Source: Sanderia malayensis (lineage: Eukaryota; Cnidaria; Scyphozoa; Semaeostomeae; Pelagiidae). Taken from it: 64,000 nt of DNA. A model generated the notes under the pieces. The model was given only the letters and a program-made list of their open reading frames with translations, ran no database searches and had not been told where the DNA came from. The DNA lies in the NCBI GenBank assembly GCA_013076295.1, contig RQOL01000824.1, forward strand, positions 1,984,001 through 2,048,000. The letters run 5' to 3'. This document shows positions 1 through 10,613 of this stretch, in pieces (the stretch's first letter is position 1; each line of letters opens with the position of its first letter). The position numbers and the translations under genes were made by a program.

Positions 1-114
1 TCAGTAAGATCTCAATAGTTACAGCATTATTTTGCAAAACAAACTTTTGCTTCTAAGGCAGATAAGCCCATGTATATATGGAAATTTCTGAATACAAACT
101 TAAGATGTACTAAC

Positions 115-201
115 CTTTCCTTGCGTTTCCTTTTTCGATAAACATCCTTCCATATATTTCAAATTTTCGCAGTTTTCGTTTTCATCTTTACCGTCTTCCA
201 T
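115..201 (-). CDS. Possible first coding exon of a gene leaving the left edge
   Basis: Reading the minus strand, an ATG at 201 opens a 29-codon frame (acidic, beginning MEDGKDENEN) that runs without a stop to an AAG followed by a plausible donor GTTAGT at 114-109. If real, it ends in phase 0 and the gene continues to the left, outside the window. The residues are charged and low in information, and I do not recognise a family. A chance frame of this length is quite possible. The only support is a start codon in a reasonable context plus a donor in the right place. Confidence 0.27.
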
Positions 202-1129
202 TTCAAAACGATAAACACAATGGTTGCTACGTGCTATGATAAAAAAATACTTTTGCTGGAATTAAATGATTATTGCGGGCTAACTAACACCTATAGCTTC
301 CCCTGCAACGTTGAGAAAAAGAATCCAGAAGTAATAGAAAAGAAGAGTTGATGATATGGATTAATAACAGACGTAAATAACAACAGACATAAATAACAAC
401 AGAAGTCGCATGCAAGCAACTTGTTGACGTCGAAACAGCATGGAAACTTTTTTTTACTCGCAAATGGAAAATTGCGATCACGAAAAATAGTCAATTGGAT
501 AAAGTTATGCTCAATTAAATAAACTCTTTACTCATTACGAAACACAATAATCTAAATATATCAAGAATTACTGAAAGAATACCTTGCAAATATTGTTTTC
601 CGGACTATTTCTTTGATACCTAAACTCGTTAATCAGAAACTAAGCGTGTTTTTTGGCCTAGTATAGTATTTCAAAACCCAGATTTTTTATTCACAAATAA
701 TGTCAGCTCCACGAACTCCAATTGCTTAACATTAACATTTCATTACAAGCATGTTATATATTCCTCTTTTTGTGAGCTTTAATTGATTCAAATTGTCATT
801 GCATTCGCTTTGCTTGAAGAAACTTTCCAATGTTTATTGTCACCACAACTTTACAATGAAATGACTGACTGACGGTAAATGCTCCCACGCAGGGGAAAAT
901 AGACTGGATAGTGCGTGGGCGAAAAATGTGGGTGGGAGGGGGTTATCATGTCATGGGTAACATTCTGTAGCATGGCAACAACTGGGAAATACCATAGAGA
1001 TAGGATATACGATTATCTTATATCCTATTTCTATGAGATTATCTTATATCCTATCTCTATGGGACATATGCTCAAGTGAGACCAGTCACAAATGACCATG
1101 GAAAACAAAAACGTACCAACCTTACCTTT
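202..1129. other. Intergenic, no gene seen; short hairpin repeat
   Basis: No convincing coding signal is visible. The overlapping 65-67 residue frames near 284-494 have no recognisable content and no splice context. The only structure is the hairpin and direct repeat at 993-1061, listed separately. Confidence 0.6.
993..1061. repeat. Inverted and direct short repeat
   Basis: The segment starts with CATAGAGATAGGATA and ends with its complement TATCCTATCTCTATG. Between them a 25-base unit (GATTATCTTATATCCTAT then YTCTATG) is present twice in direct orientation. It could fold into a hairpin of about 15 bp and may be the remnant of a small inverted-repeat element. It lies just downstream of the PIGP stop codon. 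Confidence 0.6.
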
Positions 1130-2161
1130 TTATGCAGAAAATGCAGAAAATGTGCCATCATTTAAATACACTTTTTTGTTGAAATCAGAAATGTAAACAT
1201 CTTTCAAAGGAAGAAGTGTTTCAACAGAAAATAACTGTTCGTCTGTAACTTCATCCCATAGCCTTTGATGTTGATCTAGAAAAAAAAGAGTTACTAATAA
1301 TTGCTCCTTTTATTTTGTACAGAATATCCAAATTAACTAAAATATGGACCTCTCACCCATCTAAACCCATCCATGGACCTCTTACAAATGCAAAGTGGGG
1401 CATTATTGAAAAAGAATAAATTGTCATGCTATCTCTGCAGGTTAAATGTCTTGTTCTCGTAAAAACCTGGGCTATTTTTGTTGGTAGAACTTAATTCAAG
1501 AGAATTATCATCACAGTACTAACCAGTAAGGTTGTTGAGTGAATTCAGTGTGGGAGTTTCAATCCAATTTTTGATCAGAAACAATGACAAGGCAGTAAAG
1601 ACTCCAAAGACGAAAAGAAATGGACCAAGAAATATCCACAGCCTAAAAGACGTAAACATTCATTTATTAAATTAAATAAACATTCATTAACATTCATTTA
1701 TTAAATTAAATACTTGCTATTTAATTTAATAAATTCTCTACTCGTTATTTAATTTAATAAATTTTATATACTCATTATTTGATTTCTGAATATTCAAAAT
1801 AAAATAATTACAAAATAATATCAACAGATACATCATAAAATTTATTTTGTACCTCTGAGGCAGATAATCAAGACCAATATTATGCAGCCACTCATCGGGC
1901 AAAATTGCCCACAAAAGGTAGAAACCTGAAATAGATAGTTGTAAAAATATTTAACATTCATATAAGAGCAGGTTTGGCTTTCTCCAAAAATAAAAACAAA
2001 TGTAAAGATATACCAAAACAAGCTAGTGTTTAATAATATAAAGACTCACCAAATAAAACATAGGTCATGAAATAAAGAACGAATCCATAAATTGCTCTTT
2101 CTGGAGTCGGACAGGGCGAATGTTCAGCTTTCTTCCTCGATTCAGTCTTAACACCATCCAT
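1130..2161 (-). CDS. PIGP: PIG-P, subunit of the GPI-GlcNAc transferase
   Basis: PIG-P is a small two-span membrane subunit of the ER complex that transfers GlcNAc to phosphatidylinositol, the first step of GPI-anchor synthesis. Four exons join in frame to 149 aa: 2161-2050, 1925-1853, 1642-1524 and 1275-1130, with GT/AG borders and phases 1, 2 and 1. The family signature PERAIYGFVLYF opens the first hydrophobic segment (residues 20-50). It is followed by LLWAILPDEWL and a YLPQR motif, then a second hydrophobic segment beginning LWIFLGPFLFVFGV. The C-terminal LPLKDVYISDFNK resembles the conserved LRDISISEVN tail of the human protein. The length is close to the human 134-158 aa. The stop is followed after 3 bases by a strong donor-like AGGTAAGG, so a 3'-UTR intron is possible. 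The next gene on the right is also on the minus strand, 1.2 kb away. Confidence 0.93.
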
Positions 2162-3324
2162 ACTTTATTTTGACAGGAATACAAAGTGGTTAGTTAGGCC
2201 ATAATTATAATAATCGTGTTCCTATAATGTAAAGTAAGTTCAAATGAATTTTTAACTGGATCAACCAGAGCTATGTTGCAAAATTTCTGAGCAATATATG
2301 AATCGACTGGGACAGCAAAGTCCTTCGAAACTAACGCCTCACTTGGTGGAGCAAAATAACTTCTTCAGTGGCACACACAAAACTTCCGCAATTCGGTGAA
2401 ATACTCCTCCGCAGAGCAGAATAAGATTTTTAGAAAACTTTTTCCCATTTACTTGACGTTAGACCTGAATAAGATTTGATAAAATAAATTATAAACTAGC
2501 TGTTAACATTGTTAAAATGAGTGCGGCTGTGATGTACAATAGCTAATAATAAACTAGAAATTGCAAAAAACAACATAACATTACATATCAGGTAGTGGGC
2601 ATGCGAAAGAAGCCAAGAGAGTATATTATCAAGATATGTGATGTAAATTATAAACTCACAAAATTTTGATCAAATGCAATGGAAATCACATAAACTATTT
2701 AAAATATTTCCTGCTAATTAAGCTAAAAAGTTCATAGATTAAAGTTTTGGTCCTAACAAAAATAACTATACTGTTGCTAATGAAATTCATAGATATATTT
2801 TGTTGGACCTAATGGTACATTGGGCTTTAGAGGACCTGCCTTTCGAGATCTGATTCTGTGATCACGGAAACAAAATAGTTCTTCTGCGATATAACATTAT
2901 ATTTAATTAGCGAACAATTAAAATATTTACAAACATATAACTTATATATAATCTACGTGCGATAAAAATTGCCATGCGGTGAAGTAAACAGGTACGTAAG
3001 AAATAAAGTAAGAAAAGTAGCTAATAAAGTAAGAAACATGACGTATGATTAATATTGAAATATAATATCCATAATAATATTATTATATTACCATTGTTAA
3101 TATAATAATAATATAATTATATATATTATATAACAATATTCTTATATAATCATATTATATATACAACATTCTACCATTGTTATTGCAAACAGAAAAACAT
3201 GTTGTGTAGCTAAAAGCTATGCTAATTGATTGATGTAATTAATTTTTAATTTTTAATTTATTTTGTTTCGCTCGTGTAGATGGGGTAAAGACTTGCTTTC
3301 TTCAATTAACTTTTTTGCCCCTGG
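2162..3324. other. Intergenic, AT-rich, no gene seen
   Basis: This stretch would hold the PIGP promoter (minus strand, upstream of 2161) and the 3' flank of the next minus-strand gene. An AT-only palindromic tract lies at about 3056-3165 (ATAATATTATTATATTA type). A TTTATT at about 3257 gives AATAAA on the minus strand, about 65 bases past the stop of the next gene. No open frame with recognisable content was found. Confidence 0.55.
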
Positions 3325-4065
3325 TCAATGAAATGCTGTCTGTCCATCTTCAACTTCTTGTTTCATTTTCATTGCTGCTATTTTATTTTCAAGACTCAGC
3401 ATATTCAAATTTAGCATTGTTTTCTCTTTCGCATTCATCAACATTGCTTTCCTCAGCGATGGACTACTATCCCTGCGACCACTTTCATTCGGAGACACCA
3501 ACGGTTCCAGTTTCGGTAAAAACTGGCTTCTACTCCGGACAAGATGTGCTTTCTGCCCAGAATACGATTTTCTCAGCCGGTCAACCTCGTTCTCAGTATA
3601 CCGGATTCTACTATGGAGCTTCACCTGCGATCGGTTCGTCTGATTAGCATCCGGAAGATTCCCAATACCACCCGGATGCATCTCCAATATTGTTGAATCG
3701 ATAGATTTCCGGGGCATTCTGCTAATATTCGGACTTGATTTTTTCCGTGCGGTTTTTAAATCGCTACTCCCGCCAATCAACGGCGTGATATATGGCAGAG
3801 ATTGGCGATGCCCTGTTTGATTGACATTGTCTGGTGTACTAAGCCTAGGGAATCTCCTTTCTGTACCCTGTTTTTCACAGTGTATCCATTTCTTCAATCG
3901 TGAAAACTGTGATCTGTGCTCCAAATCTAATGCATCTAATTTCTTATTCAGTAATCTGTCTTCTCTTTCATTAGCAGCAATGGTCGTCATGTAGATTCGA
4001 GACGTTTGTTGTCGAAGGAATGACGTTCTATCACTTCTGTCCGTCTTCTCTGGGATTTCCATCAC
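3325..4065 (-). CDS. Unrecognised basic protein, paralogue A of a tandem pair
   Basis: A single-exon frame of 246 aa. I do not recognise the family. It is clearly related to the gene at 10614-11339. Both have an N-terminal block of about 45 residues containing DRSD, then SR[IV]Y, TIAANEREDRLL, KLDALDLEHR and KKWIH. Both have a central block [RK]YTxxEVxRLxxSxxGQK followed by FLPxLE. Between and after these blocks the sequences diverge and are rich in Ser, Lys and Arg. The N-terminal block (residues about 10-65) is predicted helical and heptad-like, so it may be a coiled coil. No signal peptide or membrane segment is seen. Conservation of two separated motifs across divergent linkers argues for purifying selection and hence a real protein. 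The start ATG at 4065 is the first in frame. An AATAAA signal lies downstream at about 3257. Charged helical proteins of this kind are often ciliary or cytoskeletal, but that is a guess. Confidence 0.75.
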   Translation of the reverse strand: MMEIPEKTDRSDRTSFLRQQTSRIYMTTIAANEREDRLLNKKLDALDLEHRSQFSRLKKWIHCEKQGTERRFPRLSTPDNVNQTGHRQSLPYITPLIGGSSDLKTARKKSSPNISRMPRKSIDSTILEMHPGGIGNLPDANQTNRSQVKLHSRIRYTENEVDRLRKSYSGQKAHLVRSRSQFLPKLEPLVSPNESGRRDSSPSLRKAMLMNAKEKTMLNLNMLSLENKIAAMKMKQEVEDGQTAFH

Positions 4066-6504
4066 AAATCACGAATATTATTAATGGCTACGGAATTAGT
4101 TCAATTTCAAGTTTTATCTTGATGCCAATTGAGTTAGAACGATTCCAAAAATTCCACTCAATATCGACTTGAGGTATATCACAAATTTGACAGCACCTTA
4201 CAATTGTTTACAATTTACAATTCTTCTTCATTCGTCGTCTCGAATTTTCAACAACAAAAACACCTTCTGCATTCAGCAACCAATATTCTTGTTTATTAAA
4301 ACCTTTCAATCACCCTCTCTGCCGCATCCAGCTTAAAAAGATAACCCTTTTCCTGAAATAATATCACCAGGTCCTCCAAGATTAATTTCGTTTCTTCTGT
4401 GCTTTGGTTGTCTTTTCTCAGCAGCCTTTTTTCTTTCGACCGAAACTTTTCCTTCACAGCTGTCCTACGGTGCGCCGACAAAGAACTGTTGATTTTCCAG
4501 TGCTCAAGACTCAAGTGCTGAAGACAAGCTCGAATTTTCGCTATTTCATGAATTAAATAAACTCAATTTACAGCGATATTTCTGGATTGCCTTCGAACCA
4601 CAAATATGCGACAAGACAGCCGAACAACACAATCTTGCTCTCCTTTTTATAAATTTATCGCAAATTTCCCCCTTGCGACCAAGGCGTGAACAATTTTCTT
4701 TGCTAAAGCGAAGCAATATTTCTTCACTTGGGATTATTCGATTCGCAAATAATGCGGACAAATTTGATGGAAGTACTTTTCTTTCTTTATGTTAACAATA
4801 AAAATTTCCTCAGTGATTTATTTGCATCTTGACGAAAACGAAATTCCAAAGAAGCTTCTTTAAAAATAAAATTCTTTGATTTTGTGTCCCTAATGAAAGA
4901 ATCTTTTGATTTTGTGTCCCGATTGAAAGAGGCAAAAATTCACAATCTCTTGTTGTAAATTCTTTTATACGATATTTTCTGTTGTTTAATGAATATTCTT
5001 TACTTCTTATTTACCTGTTGTCAGTAAAAACGAAGCAATAATTATGCAATCCTTTTTAAGAAACAAAAATTTGTTATTTGTTGGAATTGGATAACAGCAA
5101 GCTGATAAATATAACTTTGTTTCTGTCAGCCTTCCGCAAGCAATGCCAAAATGAACAACTTGGTAAAATATTTGTGAAAAAATCGTAGAAATCGTGTAGT
5201 CCTTTCCTTTTCCACCACCAAGGAATATTATACATCAATTGAAATTTATCAGCAGTTTAAAGGTCTTGTTTCCTTCGCATCATCTTAAATGTGGTTGGCT
5301 TCATATCCAGTTGTATATTTTGATAACTCGACAATCGTTTGAATGGATCAGTTTTGTGTCAGTTGGAAGCGCTAGGAAATCTTTTTCTATCGCAACGGAT
5401 ACACCATTTACTGTTTATCAGCAACCACAAATAAATCCACAGAATTACACGAAAATCTAAAGCGATTTTGAGCCAATCTTTGTTGCAGAACTCTAAACTT
5501 TAACTTCCAACTGTTTGAAGCCCTTTTTGATATCTGCACACCAGATTTTGTGATTGACTTGACTCTATAGTCTATTTTGTTGATAAATGTGTGATCATAT
5601 TTCAAAGAAGTTGTCTCTGAGATCGAGTTTATTTGTGTATTATTTTTTGTTTGATGTCTGGATCTTGTTTTCCGTTTGAAGTCTCGATTCGGCAGAAATT
5701 AACTTTAACTTGAAATGACGGGTGAAATAACCAAAAATTTCTTCGCAAACTGGAGATCCTGCCACTTTTGTGCCAAAACTAAACATTTTTGCATAAATGT
5801 CCCATTGAGCTTTTCAACTTCAGATCAATGTCGGCAGGTGAAAAAAGATAAACAGAGCCATCTCTGATACATTACTACAATAATAGATCCAATTTCAGAT
5901 CTTAATACTCCATTGATGGAATTAATAATGACCCTCTTTTAACAACATCTTTCTATTTGAGAGAGCAACAGTGTTGCATTCTTTTTGAATCTCAGCTTTG
6001 ACCAACAAATACACAACAATATGTTCTCTTGGCACAAAAATATATAAGCATTTTTGCATATTTTTTAAATTAAATCAGCTTCTTACGTTTTTTGTGAGGA
6101 GTACAGCAGTATTTCATCTTTCCTGAATTTTGAATACTGTTTTTTATGTTATGGAAGGTTTCGTACAAAACATGAGTAGAGCTATTTGCAAACTTCTAAT
6201 AACCCCCACCCCCCGCGCGAAAATGCCTTCAAGCGGATTTAAAGTCCTCATAACGGATATAACGCATGCGCCATTGAGCCATGGTGCAAACACATTTACT
6301 GAGAAGACATTTAAAAAGACATTTACTGAGCAATGATAACTCAGAATGACCAAAACGACTCCCTGGAAGAACAGTATCGCTTTATTTCACATTTGTATTT
6401 ACCCTTATTTTAACTTATTTAATGACTTAAGCAATCACTTATATTATACTATATTATGTTATTATTATGTATCTTATATCTAAAGCTGAAGGGATATCGT
6501 TATT

Positions 6505-6546
<42 letters not shown>

Positions 6547-7264
6547 ACGACAAAGTCCTTCAAGTAAACACTGGAAATATAACATTGTGATCAAGCGGAT
6601 TGACGTTGATAAATTAATCTTTTCTTTAACATTGTTGCAAACAACATCTGATAGGCAAATAGAATAAGAATTTTACGAATTGTCTCAGAGTTCTTTCGCA
6701 ATATATCAGCAAGCCAAATGTTTACATTATCTGCAGGCTAAAACTGTGTGAGATTTTGACTAAATTGCAGAGAAGTTCCATAGATTTAAAGTCTCTAGAC
6801 AACTTGAGGGCAACTTGTCTCTCGGCCTAATTTGTCGCAACAAGTAAACGCCCCGGCCATTTATTAAATATTTTGTTTTCAAAAGAGGCGTTTATTTAAA
6901 TGCGGCGTCTATTTAGAAGGCGTCTATTCAATGAGCGTTTTAATAGAAGAGGGAGTTTAGACTGCCTCACAGTTGATAATACATGTGTTGCTTAGCCCAG
7001 GAGGTCTCCTTGGTCGTAATAAATTATATAAAATATAGTGACGTCCAAATGAAGGCATTTTTTGGTGTTTGCCTCATTGAAAACATCACAACACATAGAT
7101 GACACTACACAAATTTCAGATATGCAATGCAATTCAGAATAATTGACAGTTGGTTATTGAATATTATATGCATTTTGTCCCACTCAGATCGAAGGCCAAA
7201 ACAATTGAAACCCACCCCACTTTTTTTGAAGATCGCTGTTCCACTCACATCGAAGGCCAACACA
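4066..7264. other. Intergenic, no gene seen; poly(A) tract
   Basis: AT-rich DNA upstream of paralogue A. Short minus-strand frames at 4296-4514 (72 codons) and 4546-4761 (71 codons) have no recognisable motif and no counterpart upstream of paralogue B. A 33-base poly(A) run ends at 6545. At about 6845-6950 the GGCGT[CT]TAT motif recurs several times, and at about 7186-7265 a CACTCA-GATCGAAGGCCAA-type motif occurs twice. These look like eroded repeats, not coding DNA. Confidence 0.5.
6513..6545 (+). repeat. Pure A33 tract, possible retroposon 3' tail
   Basis: Thirty-three uninterrupted A residues follow an AT-rich stretch ending in ATTAAAAATTT. Pure runs of this length are usually the tail of a recent LINE- or SINE-mediated insertion on this strand. 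I could not define the 5' end, a coding remnant or a target-site duplication upstream, so a simple slippage tract is the alternative. Confidence 0.4.
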
Positions 7265-7302
7265 CTAGGGAGGTGGCGCGCGAAGCGCGCCAGCCTTCCT
7301 AG
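7265..7302. repeat. GC-rich 38-base palindrome
   Basis: CTAGG...CCTAG arms enclose a perfect GGCGCGC-GAA-GCGCGCC hairpin, with only one or two mismatches further out. It stands out as GC-rich in AT-rich DNA. Half of the palindrome (CTAGGAAGGCTGGCGCGCTT in reverse orientation) recurs at 42829-42847 inside another insertion. That marks it as part of a dispersed repeat and not a local accident. Confidence 0.75.
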
Positions 7303-7385
7303 TTAAAATTATATTTCTTAAGCGATTCAATTTTCAACCAATGCTCTGACAAGACATCAATAATACCTGTCTAAAAGTATAAATT

Positions 7386-10300
7386 CATTTCATTTTCATT
7401 TTCATTTTCATTTTACATTTTTTACCCACGGTAACCCCGTCAATCAAAATAGACTGCTTTACAGGGGGCCGTGCAAAAAACTACAAAATTACATATTGAA
7501 AACTTACTTACAAAATTTCGGAAATAAATAGTCTAATAATAAATAATCTAATCTATAAATACGTATTTGATCGTATTTGATACGTATTTGATACTATAAA
7601 TAAGTTGATGCTACATAAAAGAAAAGAAAAGTACTCTAAAAAGGAAGCTCTCTGCATTTGAGCCTCTTTTTGAAAGTCTGTAGAGTGGGTGCTTGTTTGA
7701 CATCCAAGCCCAATCGGTTCCAGGTTTTAGGCCCACGATATGAAATAGATTTCTGTCCGTTGGAAGTTTTAAAAAGAGGAATTCGCAAGTCAGTTTCTGT
7801 GTTTCTCAGTTTAATAGTATTACGAGCTGCATTTTTAACAAATAGCTCGGACAAATATGTAGGCGCAAGATTATTAGTTGCCTTGTACATAATAGTCGCG
7901 GTTTCATTCAAAACAATCTCTGATATAGGCGGCCATTTCAGCTTCTTTATCAGATTTCCTGCTGAAACACAGTAATTACTGTTTGTAACAATCCTGGCAG
8001 CTCTGTTTTGCAACTTTTGGAGGGTATCAGTTAAAGTATTACCACAACACCCCCACACTGAGCAGCAGTACCGAAAATGGGGCTCTACAATTCCTCTGTA
8101 CATTTTACTGAGCGTTTTCTCTGGGAGAAATTTCTTGGCATATTTCAGAAAGCCTAAGGCTCGAGAAACGTTTGTTCTCATATATTTTATATGCTCATCC
8201 CAAACAAGATGACTGTCCAATTGAACACCAAGGTACTTGGTATTTTTTACAATATCTATCTGTGTGCCGTTTATAGAGAAGCAAGGCTGCTCAGTGATCT
8301 CATCAGAGACCATTTTAAGCTTTGGTCGCGATCCAATTACCATTGCATGAGTTTTGATAACATTAAGGGACAGTTTGTTACCAAGGAGCCATACTCTTAG
8401 ACAATTTAGATCCTCATTCATAACTTGGTTAATTTCGCAAATATTTTTTGAAGCGTACGAGAGACTTGTGTCATCTGCATACATAGTAACGTTACATTTT
8501 TTCAGAGCAAGGGGAAGGTCGTTGATGTAAATTAAAAATAGCAGAGGACCAAGGCATGAGCCCTGCGGAACACCACAAGTGACCTCTTTTATGTGCGAGC
8601 ATGCATTATTTACTCTGCTAAATTGTCGCCTGTTTTTCAAATAGGAAACAAACCAAGAATGATCTAGACCTGTGACACCATATTTACCTAGTTTTGCAAG
8701 GAGGATGTCATGGTCTACTGTATCAAAAGCTTTTTTAAGGTCGATGAAAACATTAGCAGTGTATTTTCCCTGGTCCATTGCCCCATACCAGTCGTTTGTG
8801 CTGGCAAGCAAACATGTTACAACAGAGTGCGACAGACGAAAAGCTGACTGACCCGAAAACAAAAGCCCGTTGCTGATCAAAAAAGCATATACTTGGTTAT
8901 AGGCCAACTTTTCGAACAGCCGAGCCAAAAACGGCAACACAGATATAGGTCTGTAATTAGAACAGTCATCTTGTTTACCGCTCTTAAAAATAGGGGCAAC
9001 TCGTGCAATTTTCCAACTGTCTGGAAAAGTACCAGTGGCCAGAGAGAGGTTGAAAATGTGACAAAGGGATTCCGCTATCACAGGAAAACCAATCTTTATG
9101 AAAAAATTTGCCAGACCATCAGGGCCAAAGCCATTTGAGGTGTCAAATTTTCCAAGAACTCTTTCGATTTCAAGTATACTTATATGTTCGAAATTGAATT
9201 TAAAATTTCCTGGATTTACCTCATACTCATTTGTTAAAAGTGGATTGGATGAGTCAGTTATTTTGTCACTTAGCTTTTTGCCAATTTCACAAAAGAACTG
9301 ATTCATGGATTCTGCGATAGCGCTATCACCCGATACTGTTTTGCCTTTCACCTCAAGGGATGAGATGTGGGTGGTCTTAGATTTCTTGTTTAGAACTTGA
9401 TTAATTGTTTTCCACGTGTTTTTTAGATCACCATCTTGCTCGGCAATCTTCTTAGTGAAAAACTCGCGCTTCAAATGTTCGTTCATTTTATTTGCCCTAT
9501 TTCTTAGATTCCTATAGGCCTGCATCAGAAGATGAGATTTTGAACTGATAGCACGCTTTTTAAGCCTATCTCTAGATTTACATAAGAGTTTAAAACCCTT
9601 TGTCAACCATGGGGAAAATTTCTCGGATACACGTCTGTTTCGCATCGGAGCATGCTTTTCCAAAATCATAGAAAACATATTTGACCATTCGTCTACAATT
9701 TGGTTGATATCGTTAGTTTTAGTAACAATACCTTTCCAGTTGACACTGTTCAGATCATTTAGAAAATTTTCCTCTCTGAAATTTTTCATGTGCCTGGTCG
9801 AAATAGACTTGTGTTGCTTTTTTGAAGCACCTCGGAATTTTCTAACGCAATAGACCATATAGTGATCACTAAGGCTAACCTCTCTTACTTCCGAAATAAC
9901 AATGTTTGATTGGTTGGTAGTAGCAATATGGTCTATTAACGTCTTAGATGTTAGGGTTTCCCTTGTGACCTTCCGAATTAATTGTTGAAACCCAAAAAGA
10001 CTATATATTTCCAATAGACGTTTGGAGTGTGCAGGTAGACTGTTTGTTGAGCTCTGTTCATTGCTAGAGTATTCCGCCAAGATGTCACAATTTGTATCGC
10101 CTAGAAGAATGAGTTCTTTGTTTTCATTGTCTAAAAAGTGAAGAGTTTTTTCAAGTTCAGAGAAGAATTCAACAGATTCATCTGGAGGTCGATACAATGC
10201 AAGAATTATAAAAGGAATTTTAATATGTGCGTTAAATTCATGGATTGCCATGCCAAGAAACGAAACATACAAATACCACAAACAAATACCATATTTCCAA

Positions 10301-10440
10301 ACGAATATAATTTGATATCAATCTCCCATCCCCCGGAATTCTTAGTTAGAGTATATAGAATAATACGATTTATATTACAAACGGGGGTGTCTGCTATCTC
10401 CAACTCTGGAAAAATTCAAATTTGTTCGAGATAAAGAATG
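7386..10440 (-). mobile_element. 5'-truncated CR1/jockey-like LINE
   Basis: A non-LTR retrotransposon on the minus strand. On that strand its 3' end is a run of AAAATG repeats (plus-strand CATTTT, 7386-7420), preceded by a GC-rich stem (CCCTGTAAAGCAG...GGGGTTACC). This combination of a structured 3' end plus a microsatellite tail is typical of CR1/L2-clade elements. The main ORF ends at 7636. Upstream of 10281 the frame is broken: the expected N-terminal part of the apurinic endonuclease and any ORF1 are missing or scrambled, and the 5' limit is not clear. The element lies between the two members of the paralogous gene pair. No target-site duplication could be identified by eye. Confidence 0.85.
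7636..10281 (-). CDS. LINE ORF2: partial endonuclease plus reverse transcriptase
   Basis: An 881-codon frame without internal stops. Residues about 25-160 are the C-terminal half of an exonuclease/endonuclease/phosphatase domain: ALYRPPDE, then ILLGDTNCDI and SLSDHYMVY carry its late catalytic motifs. Residues about 420-690 are the reverse transcriptase: ARVAPIFKSGKQDDCSNYRP (finger motif), FIDLKKAFDTVDH (motif A, with its Asp), GVPQGSCLGPLLF (motif B) and YADDTSL (motif C, catalytic YADD). A conserved C-terminal region with LGVQLDSHLVWDEHI and a RNAARI motif follows. In intact relatives the endonuclease begins about 100 residues earlier. Here that part is absent in frame, so this copy is probably not autonomous, although the reverse transcriptase itself looks undamaged. 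The open frame suggests a fairly young insertion. Confidence 0.93.
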   Translation of the reverse strand: MWYLYVSFLGMAIHEFNAHIKIPFIILALYRPPDESVEFFSELEKTLHFLDNENKELILLGDTNCDILAEYSSNEQSSTNSLPAHSKRLLEIYSLFGFQQLIRKVTRETLTSKTLIDHIATTNQSNIVISEVREVSLSDHYMVYCVRKFRGASKKQHKSISTRHMKNFREENFLNDLNSVNWKGIVTKTNDINQIVDEWSNMFSMILEKHAPMRNRRVSEKFSPWLTKGFKLLCKSRDRLKKRAISSKSHLLMQAYRNLRNRANKMNEHLKREFFTKKIAEQDGDLKNTWKTINQVLNKKSKTTHISSLEVKGKTVSGDSAIAESMNQFFCEIGKKLSDKITDSSNPLLTNEYEVNPGNFKFNFEHISILEIERVLGKFDTSNGFGPDGLANFFIKIGFPVIAESLCHIFNLSLATGTFPDSWKIARVAPIFKSGKQDDCSNYRPISVLPFLARLFEKLAYNQVYAFLISNGLLFSGQSAFRLSHSVVTCLLASTNDWYGAMDQGKYTANVFIDLKKAFDTVDHDILLAKLGKYGVTGLDHSWFVSYLKNRRQFSRVNNACSHIKEVTCGVPQGSCLGPLLFLIYINDLPLALKKCNVTMYADDTSLSYASKNICEINQVMNEDLNCLRVWLLGNKLSLNVIKTHAMVIGSRPKLKMVSDEITEQPCFSINGTQIDIVKNTKYLGVQLDSHLVWDEHIKYMRTNVSRALGFLKYAKKFLPEKTLSKMYRGIVEPHFRYCCSVWGCCGNTLTDTLQKLQNRAARIVTNSNYCVSAGNLIKKLKWPPISEIVLNETATIMYKATNNLAPTYLSELFVKNAARNTIKLRNTETDLRIPLFKTSNGQKSISYRGPKTWNRLGLDVKQAPTLQTFKKRLKCRELPF

Positions 10441-10613
10441 CTCGAATATAATAAGTAGTTAATGTGTAATTTAGTTAATAGGCCTTTAGCAATTAGTTAA
10501 TATATACAAAAGCCTACTTTAAATAAATTAATGATGATGAAAATGATAACAATGACGCAACAAGCAAAATATACAACGTGAAAGACGCTTCATTAAAACT
10601 TGCTGCCTGGAGC

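Noticed and set aside
4296..4761. Two minus-strand frames of 72 and 71 codons just upstream of paralogue A
   Set aside because: No motif, no splice context and no counterpart upstream of paralogue B. Chance frames in AT-rich DNA fit better.
7658..9301. Plus-strand frames across the LINE
   Set aside because: They are antisense shadows of the reverse transcriptase frame, which has all expected catalytic motifs on the minus strand.
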